DNA from: Chengkuizengella marina
GTDB lineage: Bacteria; Bacillota; Bacilli; Paenibacillales; KCTC-33759
DNA length: 64,000 nt
Assembly (NCBI RefSeq): GCF_009910845.1
Contig: NZ_SIJB01000016.1
Location: 25,770 to 89,769, forward strand
Direction of reading: 5' to 3'
Shown in pieces: positions 17,647-25,865 of this stretch. How positions within the stretch are numbered: the first letter of the stretch is position 1; each line of letters opens with the position of its first letter. The position numbers and the translations under genes were made by a program. The notes below the pieces were generated by a model, which searched no databases, had not been told where the DNA came from, and saw nothing but the letters and a program-made list of their open reading frames with translations.

Positions 17647-18912
17647 TTAAATAATTTGTAAATTTATCGGTATTGGAATTATTGCACTATCTTCTCTTAC
17701 AACTATCATCCCTTGACTTGCATCTGTAGCACATTCCATTTCCTTACTATAATTGTTACGACCCATTAAGCATCCGACTCCGACCACCATCCCTCCATGG
17801 TCATCATCTCTTGTATACCAATTATGTAGATGGCCATGTACAAATACATCATAAAATTCTCTATCTAACGAGCTTTGCGTTTTTAAAATATGTTTATTTT
17901 TGGTTTTATGTTTATCTCCATGGACAAACTTAAACTTTTTACCATTTAGCTCTAACTCAATTGAAGTTTGGTGAGGTTTAGATTTAATGAATTGTAATCT
18001 TGGAGAGTTAATTAACTCTAACATATCCTCTATACCTTCGTTAATAGTTACATTAGCGTTGTCGCCATCAAAGTTTGCTGTTTTATCACCATTTTCTCTA
18101 TCATGATTACCAGGTATTAATTCCGCAGTAATATTCACATATTCAGATAAAGATACAAGAAAATCTAATATCAATTTCTGTGCTTTTGCTATCTGCATGG
18201 ACTTGCCAAATTCACAATCTTGAGATTGATTTTTCCTCATGGAAATGTGTTCAATAAAATCCCCACATCCTACAACATATAAGTCATTGATACTGTACAA
18301 TCTGCAATAATCTAATACTTCTTGTTTTAGTTTGTTTACTCTTTTTTGAGCAATTTCATAGTTATAATTATTTCCGAGGCAATTATTAACAACAACCCCA
18401 ATATGCCAATCAGTTATAATACATATTCCTTTATTTCTTGAATTAGGTAATACTGGATTATATACGTAATGCGGTACACTAAAATCCATCTCATCTAAAA
18501 GTATATTTCTAAATTCGTCAGCTAAAACTGCGGTTCGAGACAATTCTCTAAGGTTCTTATTAATTTCCCTCAACAAATCTTGATTGGCTGTCTTTTCAAA
18601 TCTAACCTCTCCTACTATTTGTTGAATACGATCTAGCTTACTACTTGCAATTAAATCTGCGTGCTTAGGTAAACTGTGTAATTTTCCTATCTCTTTTTGA
18701 TAATCTTTAATCATGCAACGATAAGATTCATTAAGATCAGAGTTGTCAAAGCCTTCTTCCTCCATCATTTGTTGATGCTGAGACCAATTACATCTTCTAT
18801 TTGAGATATCTTGTAATGCTAACTTGATATCTACTGCTTTATCTAAATGATCTTTGCTGACCTCTACAATCATTCCATCTGAATTTGTATAACTCCTTAT
18901 AACAAACTTCAC
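17647..18912 (-). CDS. calcineurin-like metallophosphoesterase
   Basis: About 417-421 residues. The C-terminal ~280 residues contain the metallophosphatase metal ligands in order: TDWHIG (D-x-H), GCGDFIEH (G-D), PGNHDREN (G-N-H-D), FVHGDKH and VHGHLHNW (G-H-x-H). The N-terminal ~130 residues are helical and unique. A phosphodiesterase or nuclease acting on phage DNA or nucleotides is the likely role; SPbeta has a similar gene upstream of its terminase. The GTG at 18912 lies inside the SD (GAGAGGGGTG), so an ATA at 18900 is an alternative start, and the first ATG is at ~18873. Confidence 0.8.
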   Translation of the reverse strand: MKFVIRSYTNSDGMIVEVSKDHLDKAVDIKLALQDISNRRCNWSQHQQMMEEEGFDNSDLNESYRCMIKDYQKEIGKLHSLPKHADLIASSKLDRIQQIVGEVRFEKTANQDLLREINKNLRELSRTAVLADEFRNILLDEMDFSVPHYVYNPVLPNSRNKGICIITDWHIGVVVNNCLGNNYNYEIAQKRVNKLKQEVLDYCRLYSINDLYVVGCGDFIEHISMRKNQSQDCEFGKSMQIAKAQKLILDFLVSLSEYVNITAELIPGNHDRENGDKTANFDGDNANVTINEGIEDMLELINSPRLQFIKSKPHQTSIELELNGKKFKFVHGDKHKTKNKHILKTQSSLDREFYDVFVHGHLHNWYTRDDDHGGMVVGVGCLMGRNNYSKEMECATDASQGMIVVREDSAIIPIPINLQII

Positions 18913-18918
18913 CCCTCT

Positions 18919-19239
18919 CTAGATTTTTAATTTCTCATTCAACTCTTTTTTAAATTTATCTGAAAAATTACACTTAACTCCATACTGTTCAGGGATATCC
19001 ACCTTAATTCCATTCCCAAAATCATGATCTAGCCTAGCTTTTCGCTTTCTAATTTCAAAAGTACCAAAACCCCATATACCTACTTTATCCCCTCTTAACA
19101 GAGATTTCTTAATTACTTCAAAAACAGAATCTAAAGCCATCTCAGCATCGTCTTTTGTTACTTTGTCATTTCCACTAATTTCTTTCAATTTGTCTCTAAT
19201 TAGTGGTACAAGTTCTTTTTTATTTAATTTTTCTCCCAA
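18919..19239 (-). CDS. HU/IHF-family DNA-binding protein
   Basis: 106 residues from a TTG behind AAGGG. It follows the family plan: an N-terminal helical pair (LNKKELVPLIRDKLKEISGN ... DDAEMALDSVFEVIKKSLLRGDKV), the invariant GIWGFGTFEIRKRKARL in place of IPGFGSFEVRERAAR, and a beta-arm (~70-85) before a short C-terminal helix. The C-terminal extension recalls SPO1 TF1 and SPbeta YonN. It probably bends or compacts phage DNA during late functions. Confidence 0.9.
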   Translation of the reverse strand: MGEKLNKKELVPLIRDKLKEISGNDKVTKDDAEMALDSVFEVIKKSLLRGDKVGIWGFGTFEIRKRKARLDHDFGNGIKVDIPEQYGVKCNFSDKFKKELNEKLKI

Positions 19240-19257
19240 ATCAGCTCTACCCTTTAC

Positions 19258-19275
19258 TTATTTTATTTATCACTT
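19258..19275 (-). promoter_or_regulatory. element B copy (AAGTGATAAATAAAATAA)
   Basis: Begins inside the stop codon of the 19274-19522 gene and lies 18 bases before the HU start; 17 of 18 bases match the 20.5-kb operator. Confidence 0.5.
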
Positions 19276-19522
19276 ATTCAACTGTAACATAATTGGTTAT
19301 ATTTTTACCTTTCTCATCAAAAAAACTTCGTCTCTTTCCTTCCTCAACTATCATTATCGAATCCATCTTCGCATCGTTCGTCCAATTATTATACTTCCCA
19401 TTTTTCCTTTTAGGTTTATTATGTACAATATATTGTTTTAAAGATTTACTTATCTTATATATAATTGCATTGTGTATAAACTCGTTGTTTATGTCTACTG
19501 GAACTACTGTATTTACTTTCAT
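19274..19522 (-). CDS. small basic protein, unknown function
   Basis: 82 residues, overlapping the upstream gene by four bases (ATGT overlap of stop and start). Lys/Asn-rich: NKPKRKNGKYNNWTNDAKMDSIM. No motif recognised. It is part of the leftward unit between the sigma-like regulator and HU, so an early/middle phage function is likely. Confidence 0.45.
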   Translation of the reverse strand: MKVNTVVPVDINNEFIHNAIIYKISKSLKQYIVHNKPKRKNGKYNNWTNDAKMDSIMIVEEGKRRSFFDEKGKNITNYVTVE

Positions 19523-19869
19523 GTTACATCTTCTTCCGCTATTCCCAACAACTTCTTATGATAGCTTTTTAAATCAGTAAAATTAGTCATTCTTTTATCA
19601 CCTCGTTTAAGCTTCTTCATTTTATAGTTTGACAAAATGTATTTGTCTTCTATATTCTTATCTTCACCTTTATCCTTAACCATACATAAATAATTTGAAA
19701 GTATCTCTAAACATACACTTGTCTTTTTTTGATCCCATGTTTTATAGAAATAATCTTCCCAATCTAATAATATATTGTTCACAGCTTCGAGCCTTTCTTT
19801 ATACTCAAAACTTGTATTTAATTTAATTTTCTCCCCATTTGGGAGCTTTAATTTCATTTTATTTATCAT
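19519..19869 (-). CDS. small hypothetical protein
   Basis: Up to 116 residues. The first possible ATG (19869) touches its SD; the second ATG (five codons in) is better spaced. N-terminus KLKLPNGEKIKLNTSFEYKERLEAV looks like a beta-hairpin followed by helices, and the C-terminus is basic (YKMKKLKRGDKRM). The initiation region overlaps an element B copy. Function unknown. Confidence 0.45.
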   Translation of the reverse strand: MINKMKLKLPNGEKIKLNTSFEYKERLEAVNNILLDWEDYFYKTWDQKKTSVCLEILSNYLCMVKDKGEDKNIEDKYILSNYKMKKLKRGDKRMTNFTDLKSYHKKLLGIAEEDVT

Positions 19870-19871
19870 CT
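19854..19871 (-). promoter_or_regulatory. element B copy overlapping a start codon
   Basis: AGATGATAAATAAAATGA on the minus strand spans the start of the 19519-19869 gene; two mismatches to the 20.5-kb operator. Confidence 0.4.
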
Positions 19872-19950
19872 TCTTTCTGTTTTAAATTATAACTTCTATC
19901 CCTTTATACCTAGTAAGGTAATAGCTAAGCCATATCTAGCTTTTTTTTCG

Positions 19951-20496
19951 TCACTTTCTTTTATTTTTTTCACATTCTTTACATTCTCCATAGAATCCGT
20001 CCCCTTTGAAATCAGATCTAACCCTATAAATACTCTTCGTTTTAGGTAAATTCTTATGACAAGACCTACACCTTTTAAACTCACTATTTAAATAATTTTC
20101 ATGAGTCCATATAATCCATCGTTTTTTGTTTGTTTTACATATTTTTGTACAAATACTTTTTAATCTTCGCTCTATTCTTTGAGCAGTTGTCTTTGTGTAA
20201 TAAGCAATATCTCTATAAGTAAATCCTTCGTAAAAAAGTTCAATTAATGCTTTCTGTTTCTCTGTTAAATCAGACACTATAATTAATTGATCCAAGTAAA
20301 TATATGTATTTAATAACTCCTGATTAACTTCTTTTACATTGCCGGCATTAATATAAAAATTATCATTATTAGACTTGTAGTAAATGTCGATCTTATCTCT
20401 AAATAATATTAACCATTTAACTACATTGGTATCAGATAAATTCAAATTTTTAAGTATGTATTCTTTCTTATGTATGTCAATTTTTACTGCTCCTAT
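19951..20496 (-). CDS. sigma-70 region 4-like HTH protein with C-terminal zinc ribbon (probable ATA start)
   Basis: Residues ~85-150 contain LTEKQKALIELFYEGFTYRDIAYYTKTTAQRIERRLKSI, a sigma region 4 / ECF-type HTH. The C-terminus has CRSCHKNLP ... CKECEKN, a C-x2-C pair set that would bind zinc. It is the first gene after a near-consensus promoter, so it probably activates the leftward genes. The TTG at 20445 has no SD; AGGGGGTGG at 20501-20509 is four bases from an in-frame ATA at 20496, giving an extra GAVKIDIHKKEYILKNL that looks like protein. About 181 residues from there. Confidence 0.65.
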   Translation of the reverse strand: MGAVKIDIHKKEYILKNLNLSDTNVVKWLILFRDKIDIYYKSNNDNFYINAGNVKEVNQELLNTYIYLDQLIIVSDLTEKQKALIELFYEGFTYRDIAYYTKTTAQRIERRLKSICTKICKTNKKRWIIWTHENYLNSEFKRCRSCHKNLPKTKSIYRVRSDFKGDGFYGECKECEKNKRK

Positions 20497-20522
20497 AAAA
20501 CCACCCCCTATGTTGTACTTGA

Positions 20523-20551
20523 ATTATATCATTTTATTTATCACTTGTCAA
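20523..20551 (-). promoter_or_regulatory. sigma-A promoter of the leftward (late) unit
   Basis: Minus strand -35 TTGACA (20546-20551), 17-base spacer, -10 TATAAT (20523-20528). Both hexamers are consensus. The spacer is filled by element B, so a repressor bound there would block RNA polymerase. Confidence 0.85.
20529..20546 (-). promoter_or_regulatory. element B operator (AAGTGATAAATAAAATGA)
   Basis: Best copy of the 18-bp element, starting at the last base of the -35 and ending next to the -10. The same element sits in the same register in the Agr promoter at 55939-55956. Confidence 0.7.
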
Positions 20552-20643
20552 ATTTTACACCATTTTTCTGTAATATTTCAGTATCAATGACTATACACAT
20601 ATATCAAGATAGATATTAACAATCAATGAGAAGGAGAGTGTAT

Positions 20644-20958
20644 ATGGAAGACTTATTTCATAGTATTTCAAAAAGATTAACTTTCGATGATCTAAGTATT
20701 CTGAGTATTTTATATGACTATGACATTGATTCGCGATTTAAAGCTTTTAAGAAAAGAGATCTTAGAAATGAGGTAGTTAAACGAAGAGTCAAAGAGCAAG
20801 GAAGTGGAGATTTTACTGAAGCTAACTTTCGTAAATCAATATATCGTTTAGAAGCAGTTAGATTTATTGAAATTGTATACGGCGAAAAGGAACACAAAAT
20901 TTATATGACTAAATATGGTTTGTCAGCAATTAGACAATCACTAAAAGGAGTGGGTTGA
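20644..20958 (+). CDS. tubR: TubR-like winged-helix DNA-binding protein
   Basis: 104 residues from ATG 20644 (SD AGGAGAGTG); the ATG 18 bases earlier lies at the SD. Charged, with a helix-turn-helix-wing layout (LTFDDLSILSILYDYDID ... ANFRKSIYRLEAVRFIEIVYGEKEHKIYMTKYGLSAI). It directly precedes tubZ, as in type III partition operons of pBtoxis and pXO1, where TubR binds tubC repeats and hands DNA to TubZ filaments. Sequence identity to known TubR was not checked; the call relies on gene order, size and wing pattern. Confidence 0.65.
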   Translation: MEDLFHSISKRLTFDDLSILSILYDYDIDSRFKAFKKRDLRNEVVKRRVKEQGSGDFTEANFRKSIYRLEAVRFIEIVYGEKEHKIYMTKYGLSAIRQSLKGVG

Positions 20959-20960
20959 AA

Positions 20961-22079
20961 ATGATTGGAATTTTAGGAGTAGGTGGAGCTGGAGGTAATA
21001 TTGCAGATGAAGCAGCTAAATTAGGCTTTTCTACTGCAGCCATTAATTTTTCTCAAAAAGATTTAGATGCTTTGGACAATGTAAAACATAAACTAAGACT
21101 TGTTGGGAGTGAGGGAGTTGGTCACAACAGGGATGAAGCAATCAGGTTAATGCAGCAAGACAATTGGGAACTAGCAGTAGACTTTGTTAATCAAAACTTT
21201 TCCCATCCCTCTCTAGAAGTAATCTTTCTTACCTTTTCAACTGCTGGTGGTTCAGGAAGTGGCATAAGTCCAATACTAATAGATTTGCTATCAAACACAT
21301 TAGACAAAACAATTGTTGCAATGCCAATTATTCCAGATAAAAGTGAAGTGGTTATAAATCAATTAAATTGTTTAAAAGCGTTTGAAGAACTTTCTAATTT
21401 AAACGTTGCTGTATTTCCAATCGATAACGAAAAAGTTAAGAACAAGGTATTAGGTAAAAACAAAATATATGAAGAAATCAATAAATCTATAACTTCGTTA
21501 ATTAATGACATCTCATCCTACACACAAAAAAGTTCAAAGAATGGCAACTTAGATAGAAAAGACTTGCTAAACACTTTAAAAACAAAAGGAATTGGCATAA
21601 TTACAAAAGCTGATGTCGCAACAGTTCTTGAAGGAAAATTAGAAATTAGTAAAAATGCATTTACCGAAGCTGTTCATTTGTCTTGGGATAATTCAATATT
21701 TGCGCAAATTGACAATGATCAAGTAATACGATCTGCAATCATTTTTGACGGTCATGAATTATTGATGGAATACCTGGACTATGAATCAATCTTTTCTAAG
21801 TTTAACAATGGGATGCCAATCGATCTATTTGAAGGAAACTATCACGAAAGACCTGGGACAGTCTATTCGATTATCACTGGTCTATCATGGATTAAATCTA
21901 GATTATCAGAAATCGATGAATTAATTAGACTTAAACAGGAATCAGTTGAAGAAGTTTTAGCAGCAAGTTCTTCCCAAACTTATAAATCAACAGTAAACAG
22001 CGACTTTTTAACAAGTGTAAGGCCGGAACCTAAGAAAACTAAATCCGCCATGGATATTCTAAGTAGATATCAACGTTGA
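20961..22079 (+). CDS. tubZ: TubZ-type tubulin/FtsZ-like GTPase
   Basis: 372 residues from ATG 20961; a TTG six bases earlier overlaps the tubR stop but sits too near the SD AAAGGAGTG. Nucleotide-binding motifs are GVGGAGGNIADEAA at the N-terminus and the tubulin signature loop TAGGSGSGISP at ~residue 95. The C-terminal tail is basic (RPEPKKTKSAMDIL), as expected for the part that contacts TubR in known TubZ proteins. It should polymerise with GTP and move plasmid DNA. A phage spindle role like PhuZ is less likely given the TubR-like partner. Confidence 0.85.
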   Translation: MIGILGVGGAGGNIADEAAKLGFSTAAINFSQKDLDALDNVKHKLRLVGSEGVGHNRDEAIRLMQQDNWELAVDFVNQNFSHPSLEVIFLTFSTAGGSGSGISPILIDLLSNTLDKTIVAMPIIPDKSEVVINQLNCLKAFEELSNLNVAVFPIDNEKVKNKVLGKNKIYEEINKSITSLINDISSYTQKSSKNGNLDRKDLLNTLKTKGIGIITKADVATVLEGKLEISKNAFTEAVHLSWDNSIFAQIDNDQVIRSAIIFDGHELLMEYLDYESIFSKFNNGMPIDLFEGNYHERPGTVYSIITGLSWIKSRLSEIDELIRLKQESVEEVLAASSSQTYKSTVNSDFLTSVRPEPKKTKSAMDILSRYQR

Positions 22080-22243
22080 TATTTGTCTATCAATAAATAT
22101 ATAAAAGCAATGGAGGTAGATTTTTTCAATCAAAAATTAGTATTGCCCTCTCCCCCACTACCTCCCCCCTATCACAATAAACTAGATGCTATGATGTCAT
22201 GACATCTAAGTTAACTTTTAGAAATTTTGAGGTGATGAGAAAA

Positions 22244-22513
22244 ATGGAGGACAGTAAACTACAAAAAAGAAAACCAAGATTGGATAAAAAACACAGATTT
22301 CAACTACGCATAAAGCAAGAACTACATGCTGAAGCTGAGGTGATTTGCTTCAAACATCCAATGAGTTTCAATTTGTTTTATACCGAAGCTATTGATTATG
22401 CACTGGGTTCACAGGGATTTATGAATTATATTGCTAATAAATATCCTCAAGACGACAGAAAAGGTTATTTCACATACACACATACAGCGCAATATAGAGG
22501 AAGGAGTTTTTAA
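22244..22513 (+). CDS. small basic ribbon-helix-helix-like protein
   Basis: 89 residues from ATG 22244 (11 bases after GAGG; the ATG at 22235 is too close). KPRLDKKHRFQLRIKQELHAEAEVICFKHPMSFNLFYTEAIDYAL reads as a beta strand followed by two helices, an RHH/CopG-like pattern. Three bases separate it from the next gene, also RHH-like. Likely DNA-binding, perhaps accessory to partition or copy control. Confidence 0.5.
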   Translation: MEDSKLQKRKPRLDKKHRFQLRIKQELHAEAEVICFKHPMSFNLFYTEAIDYALGSQGFMNYIANKYPQDDRKGYFTYTHTAQYRGRSF

Positions 22514-22515
22514 AG

Positions 22516-22833
22516 ATGGGATTAATGGATTGGTTGATAGAAAAGACTGAAAAAACTACTATCTACCCTAAGATTGATAAACGTATAGAAAAAGTATTAA
22601 CAACTTACATCGCTCTGCACAATGCACAGGTAGACGATGTTGACCATATCAATGAAAGTGATGTAGTTGAGGATGCTTTAAAATTATTTTTACGTAATTC
22701 TTTACATATCGATGATGATGCTCTACAAAAAAAACAAAAAAAGCAAAATTTAAAACCCGTTTATATCGATGATTATAGAACACCCAGAGGCAGAGCACAG
22801 GCACGAGAATTTCAAAGTATGTCTTACGATTAA
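22516..22833 (+). CDS. small DNA-binding-like protein
   Basis: 105 residues. IDKRIEKVLTTYIALHNAQVDDVDHINESDVVEDALKLFL matches the strand-helix-helix spacing of RHH proteins, here at residues ~20-65. The C-terminus is basic (DDYRTPRGRAQAREFQ). It ends 12 bases before a strong terminator, so the tubRZ-type unit probably finishes here. Confidence 0.5.
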   Translation: MGLMDWLIEKTEKTTIYPKIDKRIEKVLTTYIALHNAQVDDVDHINESDVVEDALKLFLRNSLHIDDDALQKKQKKQNLKPVYIDDYRTPRGRAQAREFQSMSYD

Positions 22834-22844
22834 CCCCCTCTTTT

Positions 22845-22875
22845 AAGATGATCATAAACCGGTCATCTTTTTTAT
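22845..22875 (+). terminator. rho-independent terminator
   Basis: AAGATGA pairs with TCATCTT across an 11-base loop, followed by TTTTTA. Confidence 0.8.
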
Positions 22876-22888
22876 TTCCATTTTTTTA

Positions 22889-22917
22889 TTGACTTTAAAT
22901 AGGATATAATTTATTAT
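22889..22917 (+). promoter_or_regulatory. sigma-A promoter for the recombinase-like gene
   Basis: TTGACT, 17-base spacer, TATTAT; start codon 33 bases downstream. The -35 plus following TTAAATAG is shared with the promoter at 60205. Confidence 0.7.
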
Positions 22918-22949
22918 ATACTATATATAAAGTTGGGAGGTTTTTGAGA

Positions 22950-23966
22950 ATGGAAGAAAAAGTAGTGTTATTTCAAACCAACTCAGTTTATGAACACATA
23001 CAAGTTTTCTTAAATAAGCGCAAAGTAAATAGTTCAAACACATACAAAGGATACATTAAAGATATTAGGCAGTTCTTTTCAATTATGAGAAATAAAAAAT
23101 TAGAATCGCTAGACGAATCAGATTTAAAATTCAAACTCTCTGACATTGAACAATACCAAACGCGATTAGCCACAGACTTAAATAATGGAAAACCTTATGC
23201 TCCAGGTTCAATTAACCGAAAAATCGATTCACTAAAGAGTTTATATAAAAACCTTGAAGCCAACGATTATAATGTAAAATCAGCCTGGTTTAATGTTTCT
23301 AAAATTAAAGGAGATCCTCAAAGTTACGGAATTGTATACTGGGATGATGTGCAGCGAATGATTCCTATTGTAATAAAAACTAGAAAAGGATTAATTAAAT
23401 CTCTTCTAATTGAAACTGCAGTGGTTACATCTTTTCGTCAGGATGAACTTCTAAGATTAAGATGGGATGATGTTACTAATATAAATGGAACTTGGGTTAT
23501 GCAAATTACTGCCAAAGGAAAAGTGATTGATCGAAAGCCTATTAAAGAGAATTTATACAACAGACTCCTTGAAATTAAACAACAAGGACAGAATAAAATA
23601 TTCCCTCTAGATAAAAACACCATTTCTTCAATGATGATAATGCTTAGGAAGAAATTAGATTTACCTGATAATATTACTTTTCACAGTTTTAAAAAGTGTG
23701 GTATCAATGAAGTTTATCAGATCACAAATGGAGATATTGAGGCTGTTAAAAAACAAGGAAATCATAAATCATTCTCAACCACAGATAAACATTATAGGAA
23801 TTTTGAGGAAGACCGTAATCTTCCCTCCTCTCCTAACCTGTCAATAGGTGAAAGCATCGATTTAACTCCTTTAGAAAATCTAAGCAGAGAAGCATTATTA
23901 CAACTGGTTAAAAACTCTAGTAGATCCACTCAAAGTGAACTATTAGGCTCAATCCAAAAAGGGTAG
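22950..23966 (+). CDS. tyrosine recombinase/integrase-like protein
   Basis: 338 residues from ATG 22950 (nine bases after GGGAGG). N-terminal core-binding SAM-like domain ~10-110 (NTYKGYIKDIRQFFSIM). Catalytic-like domain: Arg in TSFRQDELLRLRWDD, Lys in TAKGK, HSFKKCGINE in place of HxxR, His in GNHKSFSTTD, Tyr in DKHYRN. As in the recombinase of the tail module the second Arg is Lys. The ~45-residue C-terminal tail is Ser-rich. It could resolve plasmid multimers, integrate the element or act as a DNA-binding regulator like MrpR. Confidence 0.75.
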   Translation: MEEKVVLFQTNSVYEHIQVFLNKRKVNSSNTYKGYIKDIRQFFSIMRNKKLESLDESDLKFKLSDIEQYQTRLATDLNNGKPYAPGSINRKIDSLKSLYKNLEANDYNVKSAWFNVSKIKGDPQSYGIVYWDDVQRMIPIVIKTRKGLIKSLLIETAVVTSFRQDELLRLRWDDVTNINGTWVMQITAKGKVIDRKPIKENLYNRLLEIKQQGQNKIFPLDKNTISSMMIMLRKKLDLPDNITFHSFKKCGINEVYQITNGDIEAVKKQGNHKSFSTTDKHYRNFEEDRNLPSSPNLSIGESIDLTPLENLSREALLQLVKNSSRSTQSELLGSIQKG

Positions 23967-23990
23967 CATTCTATTTCTACTACCCTCCTC
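23957..23990 (+). terminator. probable terminator
   Basis: GGGTAG and CTACCC arms straddling the stop codon, followed by a pyrimidine-rich but not T-only tract. Confidence 0.5.
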
Positions 23991-24132
23991 TTCTTTCTCT
24001 CTAACTTTTCAAATAAACAAATCCACGGAACCCTGCATTATTATTATTTCCAAAAAAATATATTCTTATTCAGTCATAGGACATTCTTACATCCTCATAT
24101 GATTTAACATACTACAAAAGGAGTTGATTTTG

Positions 24133-24285
24133 ATGACAATTGAGTTTGTTAGAATGTTAATGGATCTACAGAAAAAAGGCACTCAAATCTTCCTAACTGA
24201 AGAAGGCTACTCTACGTTTTTAAAAATTATTCAACAAGAGGTTGAAAGTGAACAAATTTCAGAATTGAAAGGAAAGGTGGTTTAA
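24133..24285 (+). CDS. 50-residue small protein
   Basis: ATG 24133 lies nine bases after AAAGGAG. MTIEFVRMLMDLQKKGTQIF is an amphipathic start followed by acidic helix (EEGYSTFLKIIQQEVESE). Two bases separate its stop from the next ATG, placing it first in the FtsK gene cluster. No recognised domain. Confidence 0.55.
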   Translation: MTIEFVRMLMDLQKKGTQIFLTEEGYSTFLKIIQQEVESEQISELKGKVV

Positions 24286-24287
24286 CT

Positions 24288-24494
24288 ATGTCTGCTTCTT
24301 TAACTCCTCTGTTTGCAGTTGCTGGAACCGCATTAGTCTCACATCTAGTAGGAGATGTTTTAGAAGAAGTTGGGAAAGGAAAATATAAGTTATTTTTACA
24401 AATTGGAACATACGTCATATGTATGTACATTACGTTTAATTTATGGTGGGATGCAGTACGTTATGTTGCTCGAACTTTTGGAGTATTTTTATGA
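24288..24494 (+). CDS. SpoIIIAC-like two-helix membrane protein
   Basis: 68 residues with two hydrophobic segments (5-24, 38-58). The pattern LFAVAGTALVSHLVGDVLEEVGKGKYKLFLQIGT parallels SpoIIIAC (IxFQIAGVGIVxAFLxTxLxxxGKxEYAxW) in spacing and charge. It precedes another small membrane protein and an FtsK-like ATPase. In sporulation, SpoIIIA proteins form a trans-membrane channel; a reduced version next to a DNA pump suggests a small DNA-transfer or membrane-anchoring complex. The family link is by eye. Confidence 0.5.
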   Translation: MSASLTPLFAVAGTALVSHLVGDVLEEVGKGKYKLFLQIGTYVICMYITFNLWWDAVRYVARTFGVFL

Positions 24495-24682
24495 GAAGTA
24501 TTTTTATGAGAAAGGATTATGTAGTAGTTAAAAAGCAACCTGGTACTCAGATAACTTTAAAAGATTTGCTTTCCTGGAGCCTACTTGCCGTTCAAATTGG
24601 ATTAGGAATCTATGCAAGCTATCTCTTTACATTTATTAGTGATGACATCGCCAAAACAATTGTTGATTTATTAAGGTGGTGA
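24491..24682 (+). CDS. small membrane protein preceding FtsK
   Basis: 63 residues (overlaps the previous stop; an ATG 15 bases later at 24506 is an alternative). Polar start (KDYVVVKKQPGTQITLKDL) then one hydrophobic segment at ~30-50 (LLAVQIGLGIYASYLFTFI). Four bases separate its stop from the FtsK gene. Probably a membrane partner of that ATPase. Confidence 0.5.
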   Translation: MRSIFMRKDYVVVKKQPGTQITLKDLLSWSLLAVQIGLGIYASYLFTFISDDIAKTIVDLLRW

Positions 24683-24686
24683 TTCA

Positions 24687-25865
24687 ATGCTACTAACTTT
24701 AAAAATTTTGGGACTACTAACATCTTGTGTTGGAATAATTGCTACCTATCGAACTTTCCCTTCTAACGCAGCTCGATCTAAAATGTTTAAAGCATTCAAA
24801 ATCGCTGACATATCCATTACAAAGAAAACAAAAAAACGTGAGATAAAAACTTATCCAACTATAAAGAAAGTAAATGTTTTTTCAGATAAAATCATCATTT
24901 TATTCAATATACCAGATGGAATAAACCCAGATATAATAGAAAAACATGAATGGCTTTTTAAACAGAAATTCGGTGAACATATAGAGATTACTCAAATGAA
25001 TTCGAAACAATTCATCCTATCTATATACAAACAACCAATAAGACAGTTTGATTATAATTATGATGATATTACTAATTCAATTAAGAATATGAATCTCCCT
25101 ATCTTAGTTGGTCAATCAAGGTCAGGAATTGAAGCTTACGATATGACTAAATACCCCCATCTTCTAATTGCTGGTGAAACTGGCAGTGGCAAAAGCACTC
25201 AACTTCGCTCTATACTCTCTACTCTCATACATTCCGATTCAAATAAACTTAAAATCTATCTTGCCGACTTAAAGCGATCTGAGTTTCACCTCTTTAAAGG
25301 GATTGCAAATAAAGTTGTATATGATGCTGACGAATTAATTAAAATTCTAAGAAAAATTAAAAAGGAACTTACGACAAGAGGTGAACTACTTGAAAAGTCT
25401 GAAGTTGCTAACATAGAAGATTTGCACTCCCCTCCCCCATACATTCTTTTAGGAATTGATGAAGTGGCGCTATTAAAAAAAGAAGATGACATTATGGAGA
25501 TTATTGAAGAAATATCCGCAATCGGTAGAGCTTTAGGTGTATATCTGATACTATCTATGCAAAGACCTGATGCCTCAATTTTAGACGGTAAATTAAAAAA
25601 TAATCTTACTGTTAGAATGGCTTTCAGACATTCCGATGAGATTAATAGTAGAATAACTCTCGGATCTGGAGATGCAGCAAATATAAAGCAAACCCAAAAA
25701 GGCTTAATGTGTTTTAAATTAGATGGTATTAAAAAAATCCAAGCCCCCTACCTTGAATTAAAAAATGCTAAGAGGTTACTTGCACCATATAAAAATAAAT
25801 CAGTAGAAGAAAACGATCAATTTCAAGAGTCTAGTCCTATGTTTGGAGCATTAGAATTTGATTAG
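24687..25865 (+). CDS. FtsK/SpoIIIE-type DNA translocase ATPase
   Basis: 392 residues. Short N-terminal hydrophobic anchor (1-20), ~100 residues of beta-rich linker, then an FtsK/HerA motor: AGETGSGKSTQLR Walker A at 163-170, LLGIDEVALL Walker B at ~253-262, and the sensor-like LSMQRPDASILDGKLKNNLTVR. Much shorter than chromosomal FtsK and without the gamma domain, as in plasmid, phage and ICE versions. It overlaps the replication-relaxation gene by eight bases, a pair common on Bacillus plasmids and phages. Role: DNA pumping in replication, segregation or transfer; no relaxase is visible here. Confidence 0.88.
   Translation: MLLTLKILGLLTSCVGIIATYRTFPSNAARSKMFKAFKIADISITKKTKKREIKTYPTIKKVNVFSDKIIILFNIPDGINPDIIEKHEWLFKQKFGEHIEITQMNSKQFILSIYKQPIRQFDYNYDDITNSIKNMNLPILVGQSRSGIEAYDMTKYPHLLIAGETGSGKSTQLRSILSTLIHSDSNKLKIYLADLKRSEFHLFKGIANKVVYDADELIKILRKIKKELTTRGELLEKSEVANIEDLHSPPPYILLGIDEVALLKKEDDIMEIIEEISAIGRALGVYLILSMQRPDASILDGKLKNNLTVRMAFRHSDEINSRITLGSGDAANIKQTQKGLMCFKLDGIKKIQAPYLELKNAKRLLAPYKNKSVEENDQFQESSPMFGALEFD

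Noticed and set aside
19896..20084. Additional short gene overlapping the zinc-ribbon end of the sigma-like gene
   Set aside because: Out-of-frame overlap with a conserved zinc motif and a weak SD; only a ~31-residue internal frame remains possible.
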